Positions 17,858 through 25,695 of a stretch of DNA of 64,000 nt are shown here, piece after piece. This stretch comes from CANKJK01 sp040081715 (GTDB lineage: Bacteria > Acidobacteriota > Vicinamibacteria > Vicinamibacterales > UBA2999), in contig JBEBFY010000008.1 in assembly GCA_040081715.1 (NCBI GenBank), forward strand, positions 1 through 64,000, given 5' to 3'. Position numbers and translations under genes: made by a program. Positions within the stretch are counted from its first letter, which is position 1. Every line of letters begins with the position of its first letter. The notes under the pieces were generated by a model. The model did not search any database and was not told the DNA's origin. It saw only the letters and a list, made by a program, of their open reading frames with translations.

Positions 17858-18110
17858 TTGCACAGGACCACGGTGGGCAGGCAGACCAGTCGCGGCCCCA
17901 CCCTGGTGGCGCTGAGCAACCGGAATCAGCTTGAGTGCCTCGTGGACGAGGTCCGCGGCCTGCTGGCGCAGGTGCGGCTCCGCATCGGCGACCCGGGACG
18001 CCGGCGACGACTTGAAGCTCAAGCGCGGCCAGCCGGCCCTGGCCATCATCAAGGCCACCGAGGTGATGGTGGCCCGGGCGGGCGAGCCCCGTCCTGGATG
18101 GCACTGCTAA
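17858..18110 (+). pseudogene. relic of a Mop/TOBE-domain molybdate-binding protein
   Basis: The first frame reads VALSNRNQLECLVDEVRGLL and AQVRLRIGD, which matches the start of a Mop domain (LSARNQLxGxV). The frame then changes near 17989, and a different frame reads DAGDDLKLKRGQPALAIIKA then TEVMVARAGEPRPGWHC to a TAA at 18108-18110. That is the second half of the same domain (DLxLxxGxxxxAIIKATEVMIA). The strand linking the halves is missing, so a small deletion plus a frameshift broke the gene. Such proteins bind molybdate or tungstate for storage or regulation. Confidence 0.65.
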
Positions 18111-18160
18111 GTGCGTTGTCCATCCGGAATGCTCTCCCCTGGATGGCGTGACTACCGCCG

Positions 18161-19858
18161 CTAGCGAACCGACGCGGCTTGTCCAGACGGAAGCGCAAAC
18201 ACGTGGATGGCACTTCCCGGTTTGGGCTGGGGTGCATTCGGCTGAAGCGCGGGCACGTTAATGAGATTCCACGTGGTCCCAGGTCCGGACACGACCGCAA
18301 TGAACTGCCGTCCTCCAACGGAGTAGGAAATCGGGAACCCTTGAGGGGCACCGGTGGTCCGCGTCTCCCAGAGCCTGGCCCCGCTGGCCGCGTCGAACGC
18401 GGTAAAGCGACGGCTGTAGTCGCCAACAAAGACCAGGCCGCCCCCCGTCGTCAGTGCAGCACTGTTGAACGGAGCGGGCTGGCGATGGCGCCACAACAGC
18501 CGGCCGGTGGCCTTATCCATGGCTACGAACTCGCCGAGGTCCTTCGGACTCGCCGGATGCGGCAACGAGGAACGCGCCGCCGGCCCGGTGCCTCCACCGC
18601 CGTCCTCCTGCTTCATCGCGCCAAACACGGCTTCCGTGCACGTCAGGCTCAGGGGAACATAGAACGCCTTCGTGGCCGGGTGGTAGGCCATTGCCGTCAG
18701 GTTCTTGAAGCCACCCGGACCCGGGCAATAACTGATCGCCTGATTGAGCTTCGGGATCATCTCGGCGCGATAAAGGGCCTTGCCGCTCGCCGGATCGATC
18801 GTGACGAGCGTCTGGTAACCGAGGTCGTGCGCGCTCAGGAACCGCCCGCTGCGGCGATCCAGTTCCCACATCACGCCGAGCTTCCCCATCTTGAACAGAG
18901 ACCGGCGGCCGCCATCGTTGATGAGAAGGCTCTCAAATACCTCGTCCAGATCGTGCGTCTCGCCAGGCAAGTGCTGGAAGTACCACGCTATCCGCCCCGT
19001 ATCCGGGTCGAGCGCGAGCGTCGACCCCGTGTAGAGCGCGTCGCCGTCCGTTCCGCGCTGAACGCGTGTCCAAGGCTTGGCCTGTGCGACACCCCAGTAG
19101 ATGAGCCGCGCTTCAGGATCGTAACTCCCCGGAATCCAGGCATCGCCACCGGCCCGGAAGTTGAGCCCGAGGTTGCCCCAGGTGTCGCCTCCGGGCTCCC
19201 CTGGGCGTGCGATCGTCGATGTGCGCCACGCTTCCTTCCCGGTCTTGATGTCGTGGGCGGTGATGTAGCACACGTCATCCTTGTAGCGGCCGCATCCGGT
19301 GAGGCCGGAAATGGCCTTCCCCTCGACGGCGATAGCGCCACTCGAGAAGCTGTACCCCTTACGGGTGTCAGCCACCGTCGTTTCCCACACGAGCCTTCCG
19401 GTCCGGGCATCCAGCGCCAGAATGTGCGCATCGACAGTGTTGACAATGATCTTGTCGTCGTAAATCGCCAGGTTCCGGCGGACCACCGCTGGCGTCCGTC
19501 GATACTCCCAGCGGGTATCTCCGGTGACTCCATCAAGGGCCTGCACGACTCCGCCAGGGCTAGCCATATAGATGACGCCCTCGTACGCAATCGGTGCTGC
19601 CTGACTGGCCCCGGCCTCAAGAGTGGCCGACCACACCAGTTGCAGCCCCTTGACGTTCTTCGTCGTGATCTGGGTGAGCGGGCTGAAGCCCCACCCATCG
19701 AGAGTGCGCCGCCAGTGCAGCCAGTCACCTGGGTCAGGGTTCCGCGAAATGGCCTCCGTCACTGGATGGAACGCGGCTTCCGTCGACACTGCCGGCTGAG
19801 CGGCGAGCCATCCTAAACCAGCGATCGTGCCGACGAGAGCCGCGTTCATTCGCATCAT
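18161..19858 (-). CDS. PQQ-dependent (quinoprotein) dehydrogenase, atypical
   Basis: A 565-residue secreted beta-propeller of the quinoprotein alcohol dehydrogenase type. It has a signal peptide (ALVGTIAGLGWLAAQPAVS) and repeated W-motif blades (VVQALDGVTGDTRWEYRR, ILALDARTGRLVWETTV, FVAMDKATGRLLWRH, FTAFDAASGARLWETRT). The predicted catalytic aspartate is D303 in PGETHDLDEV. D305 two residues on is the position that marks lanthanide-using enzymes. Against a simple assignment, the calcium-site block GxGNPxPW is GVAQAKPW here, and no adjacent Cys-Cys pair is present. It probably oxidises an alcohol or aldehyde in the periplasm and passes electrons to a cytochrome. It is the last gene of a seven-gene run, 5 bases after the TonB receptor. 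Confidence 0.75.
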   Translation of the reverse strand: MMRMNAALVGTIAGLGWLAAQPAVSTEAAFHPVTEAISRNPDPGDWLHWRRTLDGWGFSPLTQITTKNVKGLQLVWSATLEAGASQAAPIAYEGVIYMASPGGVVQALDGVTGDTRWEYRRTPAVVRRNLAIYDDKIIVNTVDAHILALDARTGRLVWETTVADTRKGYSFSSGAIAVEGKAISGLTGCGRYKDDVCYITAHDIKTGKEAWRTSTIARPGEPGGDTWGNLGLNFRAGGDAWIPGSYDPEARLIYWGVAQAKPWTRVQRGTDGDALYTGSTLALDPDTGRIAWYFQHLPGETHDLDEVFESLLINDGGRRSLFKMGKLGVMWELDRRSGRFLSAHDLGYQTLVTIDPASGKALYRAEMIPKLNQAISYCPGPGGFKNLTAMAYHPATKAFYVPLSLTCTEAVFGAMKQEDGGGGTGPAARSSLPHPASPKDLGEFVAMDKATGRLLWRHRQPAPFNSAALTTGGGLVFVGDYSRRFTAFDAASGARLWETRTTGAPQGFPISYSVGGRQFIAVVSGPGTTWNLINVPALQPNAPQPKPGSAIHVFALPSGQAASVR

Positions 19859-19863
19859 GCGTC

Positions 19864-22806
19864 CTAGAAGTTCAGTTGCGCGCTGAACTTGACCAGACGC
19901 GGATACGACAGTGACGTGGGGACGAGCCAGGAACTGCCATTGGTCCCATAGGCACTGTTCAGCTGCAGCGGGGTATTGATGTTGCCCGCGTTGTACATGT
20001 CGAACATCGCCTTGATGCGCGCCCTGCCGATCACGATGTTCCTGGCGATTCGAAGGTCGACCTGAGTCACCTGATCGCCGTACCGCGTGCCAGGCTGAAC
20101 CAGGTTCACCGTGGCCGTCGCTCCCGACGACAGATTCCTGCCGAGGGACGGCGCGACTTGCGCGTTCGTGAAAGTCGCCGCAGCCGTCAGCGCCGGTCCA
20201 TTGAAGCTCTGAAAGGTCCCTGACGCCTCAATCTGCCACGGCAGCGTGACCGATGCCCCCAGCTTCACTTGCGTCAACATCGGCGTCGCCTGTTTGCAGT
20301 AGAGCGGGCTGGGGTTGTCCAGGTTGGCCACCACCTCGCAGTTATCCGAGGTCGTCTTCCCGGTGCTCACACCGCCCTGGAGCATCAGGCCCTTCGTCAG
20401 GCGTGTCTGCACCGCCACGTCAACCCCGTCCCAATGTTCGGTCTGCGTCCCATACTTGGCGGACGACGTGATGATGTTGTTGATCTGTCCCACCTTCGCC
20501 GGCTTCAGGTCGTAGAGGCCGCAGATCTGTTGCGCACCGCCGTTAGGCAGGCGGGCATCAGACGGCGTCGTCACGCAGTAGGGGTCGAAGTCGGCGGCTC
20601 CAATCGCCAGGTTGTCGGTCACCTCGAAGTTCCCGTACCAGCGGCGGAAATAGCCGACGTTAAGGGCCACGCCAGAGGCAAGCTGGTGCTGCACGGACGC
20701 CGACGACTCCCAGTTATAGCTACGGTTGCCGAAGCCGATCGCGTAATCCGGGTCGTACCGGTTGGCCAGTACGGGCGTTCCGAAGAGACGATTCTGGCTG
20801 ACGCCCAGCTCTCCGTTCGCCGCCGGGTTCAGCGGATCGCCTTGGACGATGAAGTCGCCGTTCGGATCGGTCCACACCCGCGTCATGCTGACGTTCGACC
20901 GCACCGGATTCTGAAGAAGGCCCTGCTGAATGACGTAGCGGCTGACACTGGCCTTGACGGCCGTCTTGCCGTTCCCGAACAGATCAAACGCCACACCGGC
21001 GCGCGGGCTAAGGTCACTCCACGAGACGAGCGTGGCCCCCGGGAAGTCGCGAGCGACTGGCACGTACTGGACCGGTTCCAGATGCATGTCTGGATAGCCT
21101 TGCTGATAGGCGTCGTAACGAAGGCCCAGGTTCAGCGTCATCCGGCGGATTGTCCACTGATCCTGTGCAAAGAGCGCCGCCTGCCGCATGTCCGCCTTCG
21201 TCGTAAACGGCGTCGAATAGTACGTCACCGACACTGGTCGGTAGTTCACCGTGTTGAATGTTGTGTTGTCGTACACCACCGGAGTCTGGCTGTTCCACCC
21301 CATACGGTATGACGCGCCAACCTTCAGGGCGTGAGTGCCCGTGACGTACGAGACGGAGCCCTTCACCTGCGGTGTCCAGTTCACATCCTTATAGAAGCCG
21401 GTATTGAAGTAGATGGGCGCACGATAGGCGGTGCCTGTGGTTGCCTCGCGAATCGAGGGTGCCTTCGGCGTCACGTAGTAGTCGTACCCTTTCGACTGCC
21501 GGGTTGCCGCGCCGGCCACCTCGATGAGAAACCGGCTTGTGTAGGGCGCAGTCCAATTCACCTGGGGCACGCTCCCAGACCGGGGCGACATGCTCGCTGC
21601 CTCAGGCGTGTAGATGGTTCCGTTGAAGAGACCTGTTCCGAATGGACACTGGCAGAGCCGGTTGTATACATACAGGAGCGAGAGCTTGTTCTTCTCACTG
21701 ACCTGCCACGTCACACGCAGGCTCGCGTCATGCGTCAACTCGCCGCTCGTCGCCCGCCTGGAGAGATCCGACACCGGCTGCCACGCTGCGATATCACTGT
21801 TGAAGTAGGCGTTGGCCTTGTACCGCTCGTTCACCATGCGTGAATACCCGGCGTAGAACCAGACCTTGTCCTTGGCCAGCGGCCCCCCGAACGAGGGATT
21901 CACCGTCCAGAGCGACTTTATGCTGTCGGGTGTCCTCACGCCTCTCGCCCGCAATGCGTCGGTGAAGTTCGATGACTGCAGGGAACCTCCGCTGACGGTT
22001 GCGAACAGACTACCCACGTAACGATTGCCGCCCTCCTTCGGAATCATGTTGATGCGGACACCGCCCGTTTCTGTCTCCGCAGAATTTGCCGAAAACTCCA
22101 TGGCATATTCCTGGACATTCCCGTCCTGAAGATTCATGAACGACCGGGACTGCTGTCCGGAGAATACGTTCAGGATGAGGCCGTTGAGTTCGACGTACGT
22201 ATCGCCGGCCCGCCCGCCGTGCGCGGCCAAGGACGCGAACGCGTCGACTCCCACCGCACCGCCGCTCCCTGTGGACGCGGTCGAAGTCGACCCGCCGTTG
22301 TAGTACTGAACTCCAGGGACGAGCGTCGCCACCTCGGCATACGACCGCCCGGACGGCAACGTCTCCACGACATCTCGGGTCATGACAACCTGGCGATTGA
22401 TGTTCTGCACATCGACGATGGGCGCAGCACCGGTCACGCTCACCGTCTCCTCGACGCCACCCACGCGCAGGTCGGCATTCACCGCGGCGGTGAATCCCGT
22501 GGTGAGAGCGACACCCTCACGCTTGACCGTGGAGAAGCCGGAGAGACTGAAGCTGACCGTGTACATCCCAGGCGGGAGAGCCACGATCTTGTACTGACCC
22601 GCGCCGTCCGACGCGACCGACCGGGTCTTCTCGATCAGGGCATCGCTCGACGCCTCGACCGTAACTCCTGGCAGGACGGCGCCAGTCGCATCCTTCACGA
22701 CTCCGGAAATCGCTGCACTACCCTGAGCCATGACCGGTGCCACGGCGGCAGTCAGCAGTCCTGCCACCAGTGCCGCCCGGACACCCCATCCCACTATCCT
22801 GTTCAT
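19864..22806 (-). CDS. TonB-dependent receptor, Oar-like with carboxypeptidase-regulatory domain
   Basis: A 980-residue outer-membrane protein. It has signal peptide AALVAGLLTAAVAPVMAQ, then a carboxypeptidase-regulatory-like beta-sandwich at about 32-115 (SAAISGVVKDATGAVLPGVT, ALPPGMYTVSFSLSGF). A plug domain starts near 125 (APIVDVQNINRQVVMTRDVV, ETLPSGRSY) and a long barrel ends in a terminal aromatic (LVKFSAQLNF). It lacks an obvious TonB box at the N-terminus, as usual for this acidobacterial type. The ligand is unknown. Its neighbours, a quinoprotein downstream and cytochrome-like proteins upstream, suggest uptake of a substrate or product of that oxidation. Confidence 0.88.
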   Translation of the reverse strand: MNRIVGWGVRAALVAGLLTAAVAPVMAQGSAAISGVVKDATGAVLPGVTVEASSDALIEKTRSVASDGAGQYKIVALPPGMYTVSFSLSGFSTVKREGVALTTGFTAAVNADLRVGGVEETVSVTGAAPIVDVQNINRQVVMTRDVVETLPSGRSYAEVATLVPGVQYYNGGSTSTASTGSGGAVGVDAFASLAAHGGRAGDTYVELNGLILNVFSGQQSRSFMNLQDGNVQEYAMEFSANSAETETGGVRINMIPKEGGNRYVGSLFATVSGGSLQSSNFTDALRARGVRTPDSIKSLWTVNPSFGGPLAKDKVWFYAGYSRMVNERYKANAYFNSDIAAWQPVSDLSRRATSGELTHDASLRVTWQVSEKNKLSLLYVYNRLCQCPFGTGLFNGTIYTPEAASMSPRSGSVPQVNWTAPYTSRFLIEVAGAATRQSKGYDYYVTPKAPSIREATTGTAYRAPIYFNTGFYKDVNWTPQVKGSVSYVTGTHALKVGASYRMGWNSQTPVVYDNTTFNTVNYRPVSVTYYSTPFTTKADMRQAALFAQDQWTIRRMTLNLGLRYDAYQQGYPDMHLEPVQYVPVARDFPGATLVSWSDLSPRAGVAFDLFGNGKTAVKASVSRYVIQQGLLQNPVRSNVSMTRVWTDPNGDFIVQGDPLNPAANGELGVSQNRLFGTPVLANRYDPDYAIGFGNRSYNWESSASVQHQLASGVALNVGYFRRWYGNFEVTDNLAIGAADFDPYCVTTPSDARLPNGGAQQICGLYDLKPAKVGQINNIITSSAKYGTQTEHWDGVDVAVQTRLTKGLMLQGGVSTGKTTSDNCEVVANLDNPSPLYCKQATPMLTQVKLGASVTLPWQIEASGTFQSFNGPALTAAATFTNAQVAPSLGRNLSSGATATVNLVQPGTRYGDQVTQVDLRIARNIVIGRARIKAMFDMYNAGNINTPLQLNSAYGTNGSSWLVPTSLSYPRLVKFSAQLNF

Positions 22807-22833
22807 CCTCTGACTCCTCGTCGGTGAAGAAAG

Positions 22834-22853
22834 GCGCGGCGACTCCGCCGCGC
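22834..22853 (-). terminator. hairpin between ankyrin and TonB-receptor genes
   Basis: Perfect 8-bp stem GCGCGGCG/CGCCGCGC with a 4-base loop. On the minus strand it is followed by CTTTCTTC. It could be a leaky terminator or an RNA-processing stem that sets the ratio of receptor to upstream products within the run. Confidence 0.4.
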
Positions 22854-22869
22854 ACGTCGTGCATCTCTG

Positions 22870-24354
22870 TTACGGCGTTGCCCCAAGCGAACGCAGCAGA
22901 TCGGCCGCACTGACCCGGCCGTTCCGTGTCTGACCTCTGGCTATCGCGAGTGGAGTCTTCCCCTGCTTGTTTCGCATATCCAGCCTGGCTCCTGCCTTCA
23001 CCAGTAACTGGATCACGTCGTTCCAGCCCTTTGACGCCGACCCATGCAGCGCCGTGTCGCCAATAGAATTCACCGCGTTGACGTCACTGCCCGCCTTGGC
23101 CAGCAGCGATACGAGCTCGACGCCGGCCGATTCGTCATCTCCGGCAGCCACCGTCTCTGGTCGCAGCCCCCCGGCATCCACCCGCAGGCCGGCTGCCAAC
23201 ATCAGCGCGGTGGTGCCATCCCGCGCCATCAGGGTGGCGTCAGCTCCCGCGGCCAGAAGCAGACGGGCAATCTCAACTTCGCCAAGCCTGGCGGCCAGGC
23301 CAAGGGGCGTCGTCCCGGCAAGGGCATCCGGGAGCGCATAGTCCGCGCCATAGCGCGTCATGCCCGTGCCACCCGTGATGCGCACATTGGCGTCGGCGTG
23401 ATGTCTCAATAAGAGACGGGCCGCATCAACACTGCCGCGGAGAGTAGCGGCGTGAAGCGCCGCGTAGCCACCCGCGACCACATTCGGATTCGCGCCCTTG
23501 TCGAGAAGCAGAGCCACCAGGCCCGCGTGGCCACTGTGCGTTGCGGTTGTCAACGCGGTTACACCGTCGGCACTCGCCTCATCCGGCGAGGCGCCACGGG
23601 CCAGGAGAAGCGCCGCAGACTCGGCGTCCCCGACGCGTGCCGCAAACATCAGCGGGGTAAATCCGCCTCGCTTGACTTCGATCGTCCGTGGCGTGGTCCG
23701 GCGCTGCATGTTGTTGAAGGGGTCGGCCGTGTTCACGCGCACCGATGTCACGGCGGTTCGCGCCCCTATGTCCGCTCCGCGATCGAGCAACAGTGCGACG
23801 ACACCGGGATGCCGCTGCGCCACGGCCCACATGAGGGCGGTCTGCCGGCGGTGCTTCTCGTCGTGATTGACGTCGGCGCCTGCCGACAGCAGTGCCTTGA
23901 CCGCATCCACCTTCCCGGTTCGAGACGCCGTCATCAAGGGCGTCTCGCCGTTGACCAACTCGGCATTCGGGTCTGCGCCCGCCTTCACCAGCACTGCCAC
24001 AACCGAGGCACTGCCGTTCTCCGCCGCGAGGAACAGCGGCGTGGCGCCAAGGTCTGTGCGGGCGGAGGCGTGAGCCCCGGCTCCGAGCAGTGCCGTGACA
24101 GTTCCCTTGTCGTCCCAGTGCGCAGCCCAATGGAGCGCAGTGGTCCCGTCAGGACCCGCAGCGTTCACGTCGGCGCCCGCTTTTGCGAGCGCACGCACCG
24201 TTGTCGTATCACGCTGCCTGGCAGCACTCAGGACGGTCGCCTCCTCGGCGCCCACAGGCTGGCCCATGGTGGCAGCAAGCACGGCAAGAGCCATTACGGA
24301 GGGCGCCGCACAGAAGGAGGCGCGTTGAAAAGGGGGCCTGCGTCGAGTCGTCAT
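22870..24354 (-). CDS. exported ankyrin-repeat protein
   Basis: A 494-residue protein with an N-terminal signal (SVMALAVLAATMGQPVGAEE) and about ten ankyrin repeats of the form DxxGxTALHWAAxxxxxxxVxxLLxAGADxN. Examples are GPDGTTALHWAAHWDDKG, NGETPLMTASRTGKVDA and a final RNKQGKTPLAIARGQTRNG. A non-repeat insertion sits near residues 215-235 (NTADPFNNMQRRTTPRTIEV). Ankyrin repeats mediate protein contacts; export implies a periplasmic scaffold or binding partner, possibly of the DUF1552/DUF1592 proteins encoded just upstream (9-base gap). That partner is inferred from context. Confidence 0.85.
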   Translation of the reverse strand: MTTRRRPPFQRASFCAAPSVMALAVLAATMGQPVGAEEATVLSAARQRDTTTVRALAKAGADVNAAGPDGTTALHWAAHWDDKGTVTALLGAGAHASARTDLGATPLFLAAENGSASVVAVLVKAGADPNAELVNGETPLMTASRTGKVDAVKALLSAGADVNHDEKHRRQTALMWAVAQRHPGVVALLLDRGADIGARTAVTSVRVNTADPFNNMQRRTTPRTIEVKRGGFTPLMFAARVGDAESAALLLARGASPDEASADGVTALTTATHSGHAGLVALLLDKGANPNVVAGGYAALHAATLRGSVDAARLLLRHHADANVRITGGTGMTRYGADYALPDALAGTTPLGLAARLGEVEIARLLLAAGADATLMARDGTTALMLAAGLRVDAGGLRPETVAAGDDESAGVELVSLLAKAGSDVNAVNSIGDTALHGSASKGWNDVIQLLVKAGARLDMRNKQGKTPLAIARGQTRNGRVSAADLLRSLGATP

Positions 24355-24363
24355 TCTGATGAA

Positions 24364-25695
24364 TCAGACCCCTGCCAGGGATCCTGTGCTGTTCCCGAAC
24401 ACGTCGGTCCGCACGCCGAGCTTGTCGAGCAGCGCCACATGCAGGTTGGCCAAAGGCGTTTCGTCCGGGTACTGCAGATGCCGCGCGACCGGGAGCTGGC
24501 CGGTCCCGCCCCCGACGACGACGATGGGAAGGTTTGAGTGGCTGTGGGCGTTGCCGTCGCTCATGCCGGAGCCATACAGCAGCATGACGTGATCCAGGAG
24601 CGTGCCATCCCCCTCCTGAGTGGCACCCAGCCTGTCGACGAAATAGGCAAACAGCGAGACATGAAACGTATTGATGCGGCTCAAGCGTTCCAGCTTCACG
24701 GGGTCATTCTCATGGTGCGACGTCGGGTGATGGGCATCTGGTGCGCCGACTTCGGGGTACGCCCTGCCACTGAATTCCCGGCCGATCATGAACGTGACCA
24801 CTCGCGTCAGGTCAGCCTGATACGCAAGCACCTGGAGGTCGAACATCAGCTTGGCGTGCTCCTCGAAGGTCGACGGGATGCCGGCGGGTTGGACCAGCGT
24901 CGGCAACTCGCGGGCGCTCTGCTCCTCCGCGCGTTGGATACGGCGCTCGACGTCACTGATGGCGTCCGTGTACTCAGCGAGTTTCGTGCGGTCGGATGGC
25001 CCAAGTGTCCTGGACAGCCGGCCGATCTTCTCCGTCACCGAGTCAAGGATGCTTCGCTCGTTCTGAATTCGCTCCAGCCTCGCCGCCTGACTCGTGCTGC
25101 CCGTTGCGCCGAACAGACGCCCGAACACCGCACGCGGGTTGTTCTCCATCGGAAGGGGTGTCTTGGCTCCGCGCCAGGCGACCGTGTTGGTGTACGCGCA
25201 GCTGAAGCCGATGTCGCACGTGCCAGCCTCCGCTGACTCGAGGCCCAACTCAAGAGACGCGAGCTGCGTCGCCTGCCCAAACTCCCGCGCGGCGAGTTGA
25301 TCCATCGAAATTCCCGCCTCGACCGCGGATCCCTGTGTGTTTCTGGGGTTGGCACTGGTGAGGAACTTCGTGCTCGCACTGGCGTGCACGCCACTGTTCT
25401 TGGGTAGACCAGCGGTGCTGAGCCCCGTAAAGACGCTCGTCTGGGCCCGATGAGCCGAGAGAGGCTTTAAGGTCGACGGCAACTCGTAGGCCGTCCCCGT
25501 CACAGCGGGCGTCCACCGGGCCATCCAGATCCCGTTCGGGACATAGATTGCCCCCAGGCGGCGCGGCGTCGCGGCAGCCAAGGCACGCGCCTCGCCGAAA
25601 GCGGGAACCATGCTGTCCAGCAAGGGGAGTGCCAGTACGGCACCTGCGCCCCTAAGGACGGTCCGCCTCGACAAGGCCTTGCGCGTGACAATCAT
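24364..25695 (-). CDS. DUF1552 protein, Tat-exported
   Basis: A 443-residue protein with a twin-arginine-type signal (LSRRTVLRGAGAVLALPLLD). It then shows RRLGAIYVPNGIWMARWTPA, GLPKNSGVHASASTKFLTSA, and GISMDQLAAREFGQATQLASLE, the recognisable pattern of the DUF1552 family. Near the C-terminus it has TLLDHVMLLYGSGMSDGNAH, similar to phosphatase-like DUF1501 relatives. Tat export suggests folding, possibly with cofactor, before transport. Function is unknown. It is almost always found beside a DUF1592 protein, as here, where its ATG overlaps that gene's stop by four bases. Confidence 0.85.
   Translation of the reverse strand: MIVTRKALSRRTVLRGAGAVLALPLLDSMVPAFGEARALAAATPRRLGAIYVPNGIWMARWTPAVTGTAYELPSTLKPLSAHRAQTSVFTGLSTAGLPKNSGVHASASTKFLTSANPRNTQGSAVEAGISMDQLAAREFGQATQLASLELGLESAEAGTCDIGFSCAYTNTVAWRGAKTPLPMENNPRAVFGRLFGATGSTSQAARLERIQNERSILDSVTEKIGRLSRTLGPSDRTKLAEYTDAISDVERRIQRAEEQSARELPTLVQPAGIPSTFEEHAKLMFDLQVLAYQADLTRVVTFMIGREFSGRAYPEVGAPDAHHPTSHHENDPVKLERLSRINTFHVSLFAYFVDRLGATQEGDGTLLDHVMLLYGSGMSDGNAHSHSNLPIVVVGGGTGQLPVARHLQYPDETPLANLHVALLDKLGVRTDVFGNSTGSLAGV

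Noticed and set aside
18179..19816. 545-codon plus-strand frame antisense to the PQQ dehydrogenase
   Set aside because: Shadow of a confident gene; no recognisable domain, compositionally biased.
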